Shown: positions 12,396 through 24,394 of the stretch, piece by piece
How positions within the stretch are numbered: the stretch's first letter is position 1
Layout of the letters: every line of letters begins with the position of its first letter
Assembly (NCBI GenBank): GCA_030068075.1
Contig: CM057826.1
Span: 73,443,312 to 73,507,311, forward strand
Length of the DNA: 64,000 bases
Direction: 5' to 3'
DNA from: Paguma larvata
Lineage: Eukaryota > Chordata > Mammalia > Carnivora > Viverridae
Position numbers and translations under genes: made by a program
The notes under the pieces: generated by a model
What the model was told of the DNA's origin: nothing
Database searches by the model: none
The model's input: the letters and a program-made list of their open reading frames with translations, nothing else

Positions 12396-13553
12396 CTTCA
12401 TGCACTTAGTTTTTTGATTAATTAAATATATATTTGGGTATACATGCAAGTTTATTTATTCCCTTATTCATCACAGATACATTTGCTTGACTGAAAACAT
12501 GGGTACAACAGTAAAGAATACATGTATTTCTCACTATTACCTTTACAGTGATGTTTGTTTTTTGTTCTTCAAAGAAATCTCTAATGTCTAATAGAAATTT
12601 GAAAGGAAAATGTAAAAGAAAAAAATGAGCTTATTAAAGATTACTCTCAAAACTGCATAAATGACTCTCTGTGCTATAACTCTAAACACCTGGATGAAAG
12701 CTACAATAAGACTTCTTAAAATTAAATTATAAATGTGATTAAGCCAATGATCTATATAAGAATATTAATTAAATCTGCCACTTTGGGCCACATGATCGAA
12801 TTTTTCTTTAATAAGTTTCATAGGTCAAAAGCTCTCAAATGAGTTAACCAGAAATTCTTGAGCAAGTGATCACATGAACACTCAAAGTCAATCGAGCAGT
12901 GCAATATGAAATTAAACTCCATATTTACCCACGCATCTTTTATTAGACATGTGTTTACTTAAATTACAGAAAACATTGAAAAGATTTAATGAAACCATGC
13001 ATGTTATCTGTGCTTAAAGAATACCTTCATGAATTTTTTGACAAAAATGCTGTTTTTCTGAACTCAAGTACCTTCAAATTTTGGCAGGTTGCTGTTGCTA
13101 ATTCCTATCTTTCAATGTCTTGTTCATCGACTAAAACAAAAAAAATCACATTTTTACAAGTGCTTATCTAGTGAGTCATGTATGTATTATATATGTACCT
13201 TGAAATAGTTGACAAATATTGAAAAAACAGAGATGTTAGTTGTAGTAAGTGGATTCAGACGGAAGGTTGAATGAATGTCCTAAAACATACGTTCAATTTT
13301 TAGGATTTTTTTTGTGCGTTGCCTCATGTAGTCTGCATTTCTATCCCATATCAGTTCATGCTTAACCTTATGACTAAATACAGTTAGAAAAAAATACAGT
13401 TTATGTAATTTATATGGAAAAATAGCACTATTCGGAAAATGAGTTAAAATCTTAAGTTAAAGAAAAAGCAAATTTCATCTCATTCATACCATACTCTCTG
13501 CTAGCTGAAGCCAAGGGGCTAAAACTATAGGTCTGATTAGTAGGTGCTCAGTT
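12396..13553. other. No gene seen; unassigned
   Basis: AT-rich DNA without a recognised family. The 60-codon frame at 12989-13171 has no known domain. Confidence 0.55.
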
Positions 13554-13780
13554 AATATTTATTATTAATTAACATTTAATTAGTTGTCTTTCAAAATGTC
13601 ATATTAATTACTTTTTCCTTTTGAGCATTATCAAAATGACAAATTGTGTGCTAAAGTGTTGAGGAAATGTTTAAAATAATTTAAAAGTTCATCAAATAAA
13701 ATGTAAACTCTCAAAATGTTGAAGACTTTTTTTTACACCAAAGTGCTCTGATTATAAGAATATTTAATTCCTTAATTTTA
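13554..13780. repeat. Direct repeat, copy B (partner 10745-10970)
   Basis: It aligns with copy A about 2.8 kb upstream in the same orientation, including ttagttgtctttcaaaatg and ccaaagtgctctga. Divergence is substantial, so the duplication or insertion is old. Confidence 0.75.
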
Positions 13781-13883
13781 ATTCCTAATATTTTGAATCT
13801 TATAGGCTCAACATCTAATATTTCTCACTTGGTTTTATAATGGCTCTGTTGTGGCCAACAGGGGATATCTGTATCTCCATATC

Positions 13884-14093
13884 TTTTTTTTATGTTTATT
13901 TATTTTGAGAGAGAGAGAATGACAGTGAGTGGGGGAGGGGCAGACAGAGAGAGCAGGAGAGAGAGAATCCCAAGGAGACTCCATACTGTCAGTGCAGAGC
14001 CTGCCATGGGACTATATTTCACAAACTCTGAGATCCTGACCTGAGTCAAAATCAGAAGTAGAATCCTTAACCAAATGAGCCATCCAGACACAC
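13884..14093 (-). mobile_element. Felid-type CanSINE
   Basis: On the plus strand: tatgtttatttattttgaga, gggggaggggcagacag, agagaatcccaagg, ctgtcagtgcagagcctg, atgagccatccagac. A short flanking repeat (atatcttt at both ends) may be the target duplication. The head is diverged. Confidence 0.88.
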
Positions 14094-14640
14094 ATATATC
14101 TTTGTATCTATATAAGCAGAGTGTCCAAAAAAAGCAGGGTAAGTCATTCTGGATAATAATCAGGATGAAAATTATATTTAACAACAAATTCCAACAGCAC
14201 AATTCATTTTTTGTGTGTTTTGTTTTATTGTGTTGTTTTGTTTTTGCTACTTAAATTCTAAATTATATTTTAAGATAAAATCTGGCTCAGTCACTACGGA
14301 ATATTCTACCAAAATGCATTGATGAAATATGCATTCAAGCCTAAATCTTTTGGGAGCAGTGGCCTTTCTTAAATGCTCTGAGGCTCCTTTAGCAGCAAAA
14401 GCGAGTCTAGGGACACCTCCAATGTACTATTCTTATTACACTGTTTTCTTCCCTATCTCAGCAATCAAGTTGAAGTTCTTGGGCACTGATCTACCAGAGT
14501 AATCCTCAGTTGTAGATTTCGTTCTGTAGTTTATTTATAAGCACTTGTGAAGAACTAGATGGCTCCAAACACCAAATCTATGCTTTAGGAATCATGTTGG
14601 AAACAAAGCAACTTTAAGAAAGAATCCAAATTGCATACAT
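14094..14640. other. No gene seen
   Basis: Unassigned AT-rich sequence between two SINEs. Its final bases, 14628-14642, form the left target duplication of the next SINE. Confidence 0.55.
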
Positions 14641-14642
14641 AG

Positions 14643-14862
14643 GGTCACCTGGGTGGCTCAGTCGGTTAAACGGCCAACTTCGGCTCAGGTCATGATCTCA
14701 CAGTCTGTGAGTTGGAGCCCCGCGTCAGGCTCCGTGCTACCGGCTCAGAGCCTGGAACCTGCTTCGGATTCTGTATCTCTCTCTTTCTCTCTGCCCTTCC
14801 CCTGCTCACACTCTGTCTCTAAGTCTCTCAAAAATAAATAAATGTTAAAAAAACCTTTAAAA
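14643..14862 (+). mobile_element. Felid-type CanSINE, full length
   Basis: The head (cacctgggtggctcag), tRNA B-box-like ttggagccccgcgtc, CT-rich arm and aaataaataaatg tail are all present. It is flanked by a 15-bp target duplication, aaattgcatacatag (14628-14642) and aaattgcataaatag (14863-14877), with one mismatch. An apparent 62-codon frame inside it is SINE sequence, not a gene. Confidence 0.95.
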
Positions 14863-14877
14863 AAATTGCATAAATAG

Positions 14878-16205
14878 TAAAGCAGCAGCAGTTCAGTCTT
14901 TTAGTAGGAAACTGGATCAGGACAATAAAGGCTGGTTGATACCGGGATTTACTCCATCCTTTTAAAAAGTTTTACTTAGCAATTGAGTTCTATAACTATA
15001 ATTAGGTTAAGTTTATTAAACTATTTATGATAAGAAAAAGTTTTCAAGTACTTTAGGAGATTATACTAAGAGATAAACAAGGCATATGATATTCACTGAC
15101 AAATACAACTACATTGAAAATTATATTTCTTCAAATATTTTATAAATTATAGCTTTTAGAGTAACAGGGTTTTATGGCCTGCTTTCAGTGATATTAACTA
15201 TATTGTCTACCTTTTACAATATTTAATATATTTCATTTTACCAACTGATGGAATCATAATTCATTCACATTTATTTATGTGATGTGTACATTTGGAAATT
15301 ATTTAAAAGAAAAAAATAATTCATCATACAACACAAAACAATATAAACAAAATTGTTACATTTGATTCAGTAGATTCCTAAGGAAATATATTCATAGAAT
15401 AAATTATATCTATATCTAAGAATATAGCAGATGATACCAATTATTTAACAGCAAAGCTTCTGTAGCTTGCTCTGCAATTTATTAACCTATTGTTAGGAAG
15501 AGACTAGTTCTTTGATATTAATTCATGAGGCTTAATTTGAATAATTCTTTTGCTAATTTATTCATAAAACAGAAAGATAATAATGATGAATTCTTCTTAG
15601 TGTTTTCCACATGTCATTCAATACTTTGATGTACTTAAAAGGCAACTATGAAGATGGATAAATATTCATTCACATTTTTCATCTCTTTAATATAGACATT
15701 TTCAGATCATTTTGAAAAAAAATTTAGAAAAATAATTGTGACTGTAGTCTACTTAGATTTTTTTAACTTAAAGTAAATTTAAAATAATATTTAACTATAA
15801 AATGGCCTGGGAATTTCCCCTGAGAACTGTAGTAAAACTGCAATTAAAACAAAAACCTGTTAGACTTTGAAGAAAAGCCAAAAGTTTGTAGGAGGGTGAC
15901 CCAGTAAAGTACAAAGTTAATCAGAAAGTACTTAAATCATCAAATAGGTGTATTTTTCTGCTATATTTCCATAAAACTCTATAGATTTTTAACGGATTAC
16001 TTAAAAGTGAGGCGTGACCTCAGTTAGGGCATGTCACGTTTTGAGCAACATTCAAAATCAACCCAGGGTAAACCTCAAAGAAATGACTTCCTTCTCTTTG
16101 GTCCCTGTCTGTGGGACATGCCTCACTCCCTTTGAACTACACATCTCATCACTCAGCTACATCACTGCCATGGCAGTTCATGCACCAGGCCTTCAAGGAG
16201 ATTGG
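14878..16205. other. No gene seen; AT-rich
   Basis: No family recognised. The frame beginning at 16014 overlaps the hAT element and shows no protein motif. Confidence 0.55.
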
Positions 16206-16210
16206 CCAGA

Positions 16211-16451
16211 CAGTAAACTAAAACTAGCTGGCCCAAACCAACCTCTTCCTTGTTTTTATAAATAAAGTTTTATTAGATCACAGCCACACCCTTCTGTTTA
16301 CATATGGTCTAAGGCTGTTTTTGTGCTACAACAGCACAGTTGAGTAACTACAGCAGAACCTGTATGGGTTGCAAAACATAAAATAAAGCAAAACAAACAG
16401 ACAAAAAACTAATGACTGGTCCTTTACAAAACATGTTTGCTAATCTCTGCT
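16211..16451 (+). mobile_element. Nonautonomous hAT (Charlie-group) DNA element
   Basis: The body 'tataaataaagttttattag', 'atcacagccacacccttctg', 'gtgctacaacagcacagttg', 'cctttacaaaacatgtttgc' matches a common mammalian hAT short element whose ends are CAGGGGT and ACCCCTG. Here the termini are worn (cagtaaac and taatctctg). No transposase is present. Confidence 0.7.
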
Positions 16452-17117
16452 ATACAACACTGAGGAATAACTAATTATTGCTCTACCAACAACATGATTT
16501 AATTTCAAAAACAATATTAACTATACAGAGCTTGACATTGTGAGATTTCCTTTTCTTTCCTTTCCTTACTGACAGTTCAAAAGAAGGGGCAGACCTAATG
16601 GTTAGTGTTCCAGTCAGTCTGGGATTATTTTGGGGGGGAAATGTTGACTAGAGGCATATGAGCAACATTGTGATTGTAATGAAGATATTCAATTTATTGT
16701 TTTCTTGTTTTTATTGGCAGTTACATGAATATGTTTACTTTTGTGAGTTGTGACTTGTGCATTTTTAGGTATGTGTGATGTCTATTTCAATAACAAGTTA
16801 GAAAGGAAAGGAAACAAATTTTCTTGGAAAGGGGACTTGAATCTATTCATGCCATCATACTTTTAAAATGAGAATACATCTTAAGAGATAACCTGTATAG
16901 AAATCGATAGCATCATGAACTTGGAGAGTTTTTCTGTTTCAACTGCATGAGGGTAGTCCCATTTGTATATTGGTTTAACTGGTCCATAGTAGTATCAATG
17001 ATCCCTGTCTTCTTCTATACAGGGAGTACCATGGTTAATGCGGATGCAAAATCATTTTTAGCAGGAAATATCCTCAGCTATATGTAGAAAATCTCTACAT
17101 GAGGAAGTGCTCTGATT
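16452..17117. other. No gene seen
   Basis: Unassigned. Its right end carries the left copy of the next SINE's target duplication. Confidence 0.55.
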
Positions 17118-17134
17118 AAGAAAAATCAAGGTCA

Positions 17135-17339
17135 GGGATGCCTGGGTGACTCAGTGGGATAAGTGTCAACTTTGGCTCAGATTATGATCTCACAATTCAC
17201 AAGTTCGAGCCCCGCATCAGGCTCTGTGCTGACATTTCAGAGCCTAGACCCTGCTTCAGATTCTGTGCCTCCCTCTCTCTCTCTGCTCTTCCCCCACTTG
17301 TGCTCTGTTTGTCTCTCTCTCAAAAATAAAAAGAAAGAA

Positions 17340-17392
<53 letters not shown>

Positions 17393-17393
17393 A
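17135..17393 (+). mobile_element. Felid-type CanSINE with long AAAT tail
   Basis: A full SINE from agggatgcctgggtgac through the B-box-like gttcgagccccgc to a long tetranucleotide tail. It is bounded by a perfect 17-bp duplication, aagaaaaatcaaggtca, at 17118-17134 and 17394-17410. The perfect duplication points to a fairly recent L1-mediated insertion. Confidence 0.96.
17343..17390 (+). repeat. (AAAT)n microsatellite in SINE tail
   Basis: About twelve uninterrupted AAAT units that expanded from the SINE tail. Length polymorphism is likely. On the minus strand it reads as a run of Ile-Tyr-Leu-Phe codons, a false open frame. Confidence 0.95.
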
Positions 17394-17410
17394 AAGAAAA
17401 ATCAAGGTCA

Positions 17411-18340
17411 CCTGGTTTGCATTCATGACTTGGGTAACCGGAAAAACACCGAACCCAGGCTTCAGGGGAAAAAAGAAAATAAACAAACAAAATCCTTCCA
17501 CATTTTGCCTCTCAGTCAAGCAAGAATGGAAAATATGTGATTCAGGATTTACTCACAGGAGGAGTGACTAGACAAAGGGTAGGTCCTGGAACTGGTCTAT
17601 GACCTTAAAGAACAGGGTAAAAAGAAAATGTATAAGTAGATTCTGGAACCACTGGGGAAAGGAAGACGTTTTAAACACAGAATCCACTGAACATACAGAG
17701 AAAAACAACTTCCCAAAGCAAATATTCACCAACTGAGGTCACTAAGAAAATATTACAGTTGGGGGTAGAAGGCAGAGTGAAGAAATATCAGGGCAGAAAG
17801 GGAAAAGTCTCCATAGCATGCTTGTGAATACTCCTAAGGACAAAACTGTATCTGTTAAGGGAGCTGAATGAGCTTTGATAGTAATTTGCTTCAGTCATTA
17901 TTACTAGTGTATTAACATCCTATGTGGCAAGAGCAAAGAAATATTTCAAAATACATATTTCACTTCTGAAGATGTATGCTCATTTCAACATTTTAGTTCA
18001 CAGTAACTGAGGTAGCAACTAAATAAGAGCTATGGACAACTAGAGGAGAAAAATACATATCCACATGATAAAGTCAGAAATATTTATATCCCACTCAGAT
18101 AGTTTAAGAAATTTTGAAAACAATAGCTATGTACAAAAAGAATTAATTCTTTCCTACCAGAAGCAATTGTGTATTTAAGTAATACTCTACTTAATAAATA
18201 TATTACATTCTAATGTGTTCCAATTCCAACAGACAAAGCTACAGGGAAATAGCTAACTGTGAAAAATGCCTGAATGAAGAGACAGACACGTAGCACATTA
18301 TAGCAGTTCTTAAGTTGTCCCTGGCGTGACACCAAACATA
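17411..18340. other. No gene seen
   Basis: Unassigned sequence with no supported gene or named repeat. Confidence 0.55.
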
Positions 18341-18344
18341 AGGG

Positions 18345-18965
18345 CTAAAATCAAAAAGATGTGCAACACCAACTGTTAGTGAGGTTGTAAAGCAAATTGA
18401 ATCCTCATATACCTATCGCAGCCGTGAATGTAGAAAGGGTACTCCACTTTGGAGAAACTTCGGCCGCTTCTTTCGGACATATATTTACACTGTACTCTGC
18501 AATTAATCCCCTTGAAAACACATGCTCATAAAAAGACTTGTACAAGTATATTCATAGAAGCATTATTTATGCTGCTAGGCACTAAACGAGCAAAGACAAA
18601 ACAACAAAACATTAACAGGAGAAATGATAAATGTATATGGTTCAACTGCACAATGAAATGCTATCGAGCAATATAGAAGAATGAATTTCTGATGACTGAA
18701 CCTCGAGACTGTAAGGCATAATTTTGAATGAAAGAAGACAAACATGAGAAAACAAGTAAAATTAATTATTGGTGGTAGGGGTTAGAAATTTACAGCCACT
18801 GGGTACACCAGGGTGGGAAAGTGACTCTAAAGGTACATGTAGGAAAATTCTAGGATGATGCAAACAGTTTGTATGTTGCTTTACATGATAGATAGATAGG
18901 GCTATGAAACTGTCAGTCTCATCAAACTGAACACAGGACCTGTGCATTTTATTGCTTGAAAATAG
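18345..18965 (+). mobile_element. Old L1 3' end
   Basis: Decayed L1 ORF2 end and 3'UTR. Blocks such as 'gacttgtacaagtatattc', 'atagaagcattatttatgct', 'aatgaaatgctatcgagcaa' and 'cctgtgcattttattg' follow L1 order. The 75-codon frame at 18449-18676 lies inside it and is not a gene. Confidence 0.7.
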
Positions 18966-19812
18966 ATCTTGCTTGAAAAGTTTACTAAAGTTTAGAATGC
19001 AAAGGCACTTTGTGCTTTTTGAAAAATAATTTGAATCAGAAAAGTAATCTCACTGATTCTTGTACCCATGTTTATATATTTTACGATACTAAGAAGACAC
19101 TGAGTTTCGGGCTTTATAGTTAATTGCTTTCCTTATGATAAACTTCAAAAATGACAGCTATAGTGGAAACATAATTAAACTATTTCCTCTAGGTGAATTG
19201 ATAAAGTAGACTTATTTTTCCTTGAGCTGATGGAGGATATATTATTTAACTTTCCCTACTGTTGTTAGCTATTTTAAAGAAATATTGCCCTATTTTAGTG
19301 TTCAATGGTCTGTAAAGGTTTCAAGGTTGAGGAATAATAATTTTCTCAACCAAATTTAGTTTCTCAATATAATTTGGCCATATGCCAACATTATATCATT
19401 CAGGTACACTTTATTGGTGAATTGTTTTGATATATCTTTGTAATCTATTGGAAGAAAAAGCAGTGTTGCTTATGAACAGAGGCAGAAAGATATTTGTATG
19501 GGATTCCTCCTTCCTGCCTCACTCACCATAGAATTTTATCAGCTGATAAATATTTTGAATTTCATCTAGTATATAACAGTCTGATATAAATAAATGAGCC
19601 AAACAGACAATAGATTTTAGAGGGAGATTTTAAAAGGTAAAATCTAGTAAATCTAGATGATTTAGTGTTTTCTACCTACCAAAAATTATATATTGATTAC
19701 AAAAATTATGAAATACTATCTACCTTGACCTAACAGATCACTAATTCTAAACTAATGACAGCTGGATATGAAAAGGCTTCAGGTGATTTGACTAAAGAAC
19801 CTTAACTCTGAC
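18966..19812. other. No gene seen
   Basis: AT-rich, unassigned. Confidence 0.55.
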
Positions 19813-19821
19813 TAAATTTTA

Positions 19822-20037
19822 TTTATTTTATTTTAATGTTTATTTATTTTTATAGAGAGCTAGTACGTGTATGTACACAAATTGGGGAGAGGCAGAGAGA
19901 GAAAGAGATAGAGAATCCCAAGCAGGCTCTGAGCTGTCTGTGCAGAGCCTGAACTCAGGGCTTGAACTCTCAGACCATGAGATCATGACCTGAACCAAAA
20001 TCAAGAGTCGGATGCTTAACCAACTGAGCCACCTGTG
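19822..20037 (-). mobile_element. Felid-type CanSINE
   Basis: On the plus strand: aatgtttatttatttttatag, gagaatcccaagcaggc, gatcatgacctgaacc, ccaactgagccacct. The flanking repeat taaatttta (19813-19821 and 20038-20046) is a probable target duplication. The extreme 5' end of the SINE is shortened. Confidence 0.92.
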
Positions 20038-20240
20038 TAAATTTTAGAAAACCACAGAGAGCTTTTGAAATACATGGATACATTCGTCTCATTTCACAAC
20101 AACAATTTTGGGGAGTAGGGCAATCATATATAGATCTTGAAGTGGTTCTAATATGCAACCAGGTTGTGGAACCCATGGTAGCTCTGAGGACCTTTAGGAA
20201 TCAACTCTAAATCCAAGCTAGGATAAAGGGAACTATAATT

Positions 20241-20435
20241 GGGGTGCCTGGGTAGCTCAATTGGTTAGTTGTTGGAGTCTTGATTTCAGCTCAGGTCATG
20301 ATCTGAGGGTTCCTGAGATCAAGCTGACAGCTGGGATCCTGCTTGGGATTCTCCATCTCCTTTCTCTCTGCCCCTCTCCTGCTCACTCTCATTCTCTCTT
20401 CCTCTCTCTCTCTCAAAATAAATAAATAAACACTA
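20241..20435 (+). mobile_element. CanSINE, variant with shortened middle
   Basis: The head ggggtgcctgggtagctc and tail tctcaaaataaataaataaa are intact. The middle reads 'gttcctgagatcaagctgac' and lacks the usual B-box-like block gttcgagcccc. It is either a diverged lineage or an internal deletion. Confidence 0.9.
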
Positions 20436-20499
20436 CAAAAAATAGAGATATGATAAAATTTGGATGCTGTAGTAGTTAAATCTAACATTTCTAAGTATG

Positions 20500-20605
20500 T
20501 TTTGATGACTCTTGGTCTTGTTTCCCTCATATGCAAAATCGAAGCATTGAACATATTGGTTATTGGATTCCTCCCCAGCTCTAATATTCTTTCATTATGT
20601 CTCTC
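20500..20605 (+). repeat. Possible MIR-family fragment
   Basis: 'gtttccctcatatgcaaaat' and 'ccccagctctaatattctt' resemble the 3' half of MIR-type SINEs. The match is short and diverged. Confidence 0.35.
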
Positions 20606-20639
20606 TAGATGATCTCCCATGACAATTGAGTAAGTTTAG

Positions 20640-21740
20640 CTTCTTTCCAGCCTTCCTGTCATTTTGGTATTGACTTAGCTTAATTTTTGCAAAAATGTTA
20701 CTTGTCCTTTAGAATACAGTACCAGAAGACCAAAACTATCAGATGTAAGTCCTTTTACATAGAACGCCTGGTTTCGATTTTTCTGTTCTTATTAACTGCA
20801 ACAGAAATGAAATAAAATGTCTAAATATAATGACTGTGTTTCCAACAGTTACTATGCCTGTACTACATTTTACTTAAGATTCCAATAGTTCAATCTGGGA
20901 AGGCTCCCCATTTTTTTGTTTGGGGGCAGTACCCACATTGAAGAGTTAAATGACAAAGTTATGGTTCTATATCCAAAAATATAATTTACTTTTATGTTTC
21001 CTGCTTTTTGCATCACTGATGGTAAACAATGATCTTCAAAGGCAAGAAACAAACAACATTATGTATAGTCTGCTTGATCATATGATTGAGAGACATCTCT
21101 CCTAGCAGCATTTCTGGGAAACTAGTTTTTATAAGTTTCAAGGGCATAGTCCCTCTCATGGCATAGACAATATCCAGAGAAAGATATTTACACATACATT
21201 TTCTGTATCGCTGGAGCTATTGGTAAAAATGTGCAAAGCAGAGTCTAAGGAATGGTCTAAGGACCAGGAGAAAGAAAGGATGAAGTAGCAACTGTGATAG
21301 GCAGCATCAGCAGCAAAACGGATAGAAAGAAAGGAAGCTCATTACAGTCTGAAAGCTAAGAAGAGAAACAAAAACTAATCAAAAACCTATATTTGTGAGA
21401 GTATTTTATAATCATGGTGAAAAGATAGCCAGTAGGAGAAAAAACATGAGTCCACAAGGATTCAAAGACAGATGAAAATGTCTTAATAGAAATATATGCA
21501 GACATATATCTCCCCCCACCAAAAAAAAAAGGAAAAAAAAAAAGTCCAGAAGAGGACAGAAACATGAAGGCATGGAAGGAAGAAAGGAAATGAAATACCG
21601 ACTTTGTCATTTCTCACCAAAAAATATTCAGTTTAGCAACATTGCCTCTACTATTGTCAAAGAAATATCTCTTCCTTTTTTAAAATTAACCCCAATTTTA
21701 TAACTCTATATATGATATTTTGCACGTGAGTTCTTTCCTT
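20640..21740. other. No gene seen
   Basis: Unassigned. Short minus-strand frames at 20870-21195 and 21356-21610 have no motifs. An A-rich patch sits at about 21520-21543. Confidence 0.55.
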
Positions 21741-21741
21741 T

Positions 21742-22235
21742 TGTTGCAGGATTTTTATCACAATACCGGAATTTCATTGTCTCATTGCTTTGAAGAATGA
21801 AGAAGTGGACAAAAAATGAGCAGCTGACAAAAGTCTATTAGAATATAAGAACAGAAAGGAAGAATAGTGGGAAAGTTCTCTTTACAGAGAGGGTCCTTCT
21901 TTTACAAGATTCTGGTGCCCCTCTTCTTTCCCTTTCCCCTTGTTCCTTCTCAGGTTCTACCCTTATTGGCTGGATAGCTCTAGGTGCTGGGTGGTCCATT
22001 CCTGACTGGCTCACTTTCATTGTATAAGTAGTGTTGCATGGTCTTTTGTCAAAGTACTGAGGGAAACCTGAGGTGGGAGTAGGTGAGGTCTGGTACATTC
22101 TTAAGAGGAACCTTACACCTGAGGGAGTTTGCTGTAGTCAGACACTCCCAGCCTTGTTCCAAACTAGGTGTTTTTCCCACCCAGGGAAACCTCTCTGCCT
22201 ACTGAATCCTATCTTCTCCTATCATACTTTAAAGC
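21742..22235 (-). mobile_element. Retroviral-type solo LTR, partner of 29349-29886
   Basis: Read on the minus strand it aligns through most of its length with 29349-29886. Shared blocks include gataggattca, cacccagcacctagagct, ccaat box context and ttgacaaaaga, and both end tcctgcaaca. The minus strand ends in CA at 21742. No internal retroviral sequence adjoins it. An 86-codon minus-strand frame at 21838-22098 is LTR-derived and resembles the frame in the partner. Confidence 0.75.
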
Positions 22236-22739
22236 ATCATTGTTCACATATAATAAAACAAATGGTAGGTAAAATAGAAGGCAGTTATACTCTGGGGGGG
22301 GGGAGGAAGTATAATGAATATCAATGTGAGCTCCAAACAAATGCTGAATTTAAACATTATAATCTTTAAGTGAACTTTTAGGTTAAAAATTGTATTGATT
22401 TAAAAAGCAAGTATTTTTTGTATGTTTACTTTTGGTTTTCTTCTACACATTCATGCTTTCTCAGTGCTTTGTTCAGGTGCTGGAGGTGGGATTGAAAGTT
22501 CCAACCCTCTAAGGACTAATGATGTGGTCGATTCTTCTGCTGACAACCAGCCTCCACCCTCAGGTGGGTCCCAAAGTCATCACTTTCATGGCACTTTTAA
22601 ACACTAGAATTTTATGCACCTATGAAACATCACATAAAAAAATAATGGCCTAGGCCAATTGTTTATATTATATTAATATATAGAAACTGAGAATACAAAT
22701 AATATGATTCTATTAGTTGATCTTAAAATGCTGAAACTT
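22236..22739. other. No gene seen; possible undetermined old repeat
   Basis: The segment around 22480-22600 (gattgaaagttccaaccctc ... 'cagcctccaccctcagg') resembles an ancient dispersed repeat I cannot name. The 61-codon frame over it is unsupported. Confidence 0.4.
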
Positions 22740-22890
22740 ATAAAAAATATCAAAGGGAACATGCTAACCTACTAATAGTTGCTGCCACCAGATACCAGGA
22801 TTATGTTTGATTTTTTATTATTCCCTACTCTTTTCTCTTTTTCAACAATGAACATATACTGCTTTTATAATCAGAAAAATAATTCACTTT
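22740..22890 (+). repeat. Probable old L1 3' tail
   Basis: 'gaacatatactgcttttata' followed by 'atcagaaaaataa' matches a common ending of old mammalian L1 3'UTRs, after a typical 'accagataccaggattatg' segment. Confidence 0.5.
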
Positions 22891-23555
22891 ATTTAAAAAG
22901 CTCTGGTGATTAAAAAGCAATTTAAGCTATTCAAAAGGAACAGATAATTCACTTGTTCTTAGTAAAAATAACAGTCAAAAGAGGGCACTGGATTATATTC
23001 CCAAACTGTTTTTAGATAAAAATATTAATGAATGTCTTTATTTGTTTTTATTTAAAAGTGTCCGTTCCTATTCAATTAAAGAGCATATGTAAAATATCCA
23101 AATTCAACACAGTTCTGTATCAAGTAAAACTCCTCTTTTGTCTCATTGTACTATTCTTCTAGTCCCCAAGTGCTTTCTCCACTTGAAGCTGCAAAAGTGT
23201 CTTGGTATTTAAGATATCATACAACTCGCAGGAATTTGTGATTATTACAATATATTCTGTCATCGTTTGTTCTAGTATATTCAACTATTTTTAGTTCATA
23301 CATTTATAATATGCAAATGATAAGCACCTCAAACAGATTGCAGGTGATGACAGACTGAAAAATCAGCCCAACTTTTCTGTCTGGATAGAAGTGGGAGAAT
23401 CGTTTCACTGTGAGCTAGTGAGATTTATACATTTACTTAGTTCCTATGTGTCAACCAATAATCTATTCAAAATAGGAGAATACTTGAGAAATGCATAATA
23501 TTCTTCATGAGTTGTTTTAGCTATCATCTGTAGAGTTCCTAACAGTAGATGACAG
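22891..23555. other. No gene seen
   Basis: Unassigned AT-rich sequence. Confidence 0.55.
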
Positions 23556-23559
23556 GAAC

Positions 23560-23722
23560 TACACTAACTTATTTACAGAACTCTGAGTAAGTATTATCGT
23601 CACTTTAGAGATTGGGTTTTGGAGGTTTAGAAATGGGTGATTACAAAGCTTGCCCAAGGTAATATGAAGAAACAGAACAAGCGGTTGGTCTGTTGGGATT
23701 CAAATCCTACGCCTTTAATGCC
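23560..23722 (-). repeat. MIR SINE
   Basis: The plus strand shows the MIR reverse complement: 'ttatcgtcactttagagatt', then 'gcttgcccaaggtaatatg', then 'gttgggattcaaatcctac'. The order and spacing agree with MIR. Confidence 0.75.
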
Positions 23723-23964
23723 TCATGGGGTGAAGGATGCCATAAGAATAAATTTTATAAAAGCTAAGAATGTAACAAAATCCTCAGTCTTTTTGAGACT
23801 AGTTTTAGGATTGCTCTGTAACTCAGAATATGTTGGGCCTGAGGATACTTGCAAAGTTGTGTGAGTAAATGGTGCTGAGGTTTGGGGAGGGAAAGGGGAC
23901 AATACAATGTATTGTCTTGGGAAGATAGTTTTCCTGGGGAAAACTTGTGAAAGTCCGTTTTCCT

Positions 23965-24105
23965 CCTCGTTGTTCAGTTTCCCCAATGGTAACAAAACAG
24001 TGAAAATAGCACATTTCTCACAGGGTTGTTCAGGGTTAAGTTAGATATTGCAGCACTTAATGGAACACTTGGCACATTTCGAACACTTAAATGTAGCTCT
24101 TTGAG
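23965..24105 (+). repeat. MIR SINE
   Basis: 'ttcagtttccccaatggtaa', 'cacagggttgttcagggtta' and 'ggaacacttggcacatttcg' follow the MIR 3' half in the sense direction. Its orientation is opposite to the MIR 240 bp upstream, so they are two insertions. Confidence 0.72.
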
Positions 24106-24194
24106 CCATGAAGATTCTCCTTGATGGATAAGATAAAATTTGGTTTACCTTTTTTATGTTGACATATGTATCCACATTATGTATCCACAAGAAT

Positions 24195-24305
24195 ACAAGC
24201 CACTACAGTAGAAATATTTTGTCTATTATTTTTACTAATAATGCTTTAGCTCCCAAAACAGTTTATGACATATAGTTGGTGCATTAGAAATGTTAGTAAA
24301 ACAAG
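24195..24305 (+). repeat. Possible L2 3' end
   Basis: 'tattttgtctattatttt' and 'catatagttggtgcattaga' resemble the L2 3' end 'cacatagtaggtgctcaata'. The match is weak. Confidence 0.4.
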
Positions 24306-24394
24306 TGAGTAAAGAATATGCATGAATCTTTCTTTTTATGTATGTTCCAAAGCTCCCTGATAATAACCACTCTGTTTTTTTCCTTTTTCTCCAC

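Noticed and set aside
14653..14841. 62-codon frame, similar to frames at 31664 and 49832 and to minus-strand frames at 25898 and 57555
   Set aside because: The shared start MAQ(S/L/H)V is SINE head sequence; these are parallel readings of one SINE, not a gene family.
17256..17519. Minus-strand frame with repeated Ile-Tyr-Leu-Phe, like a membrane protein
   Set aside because: It is the AAAT tail of a SINE read in reverse.
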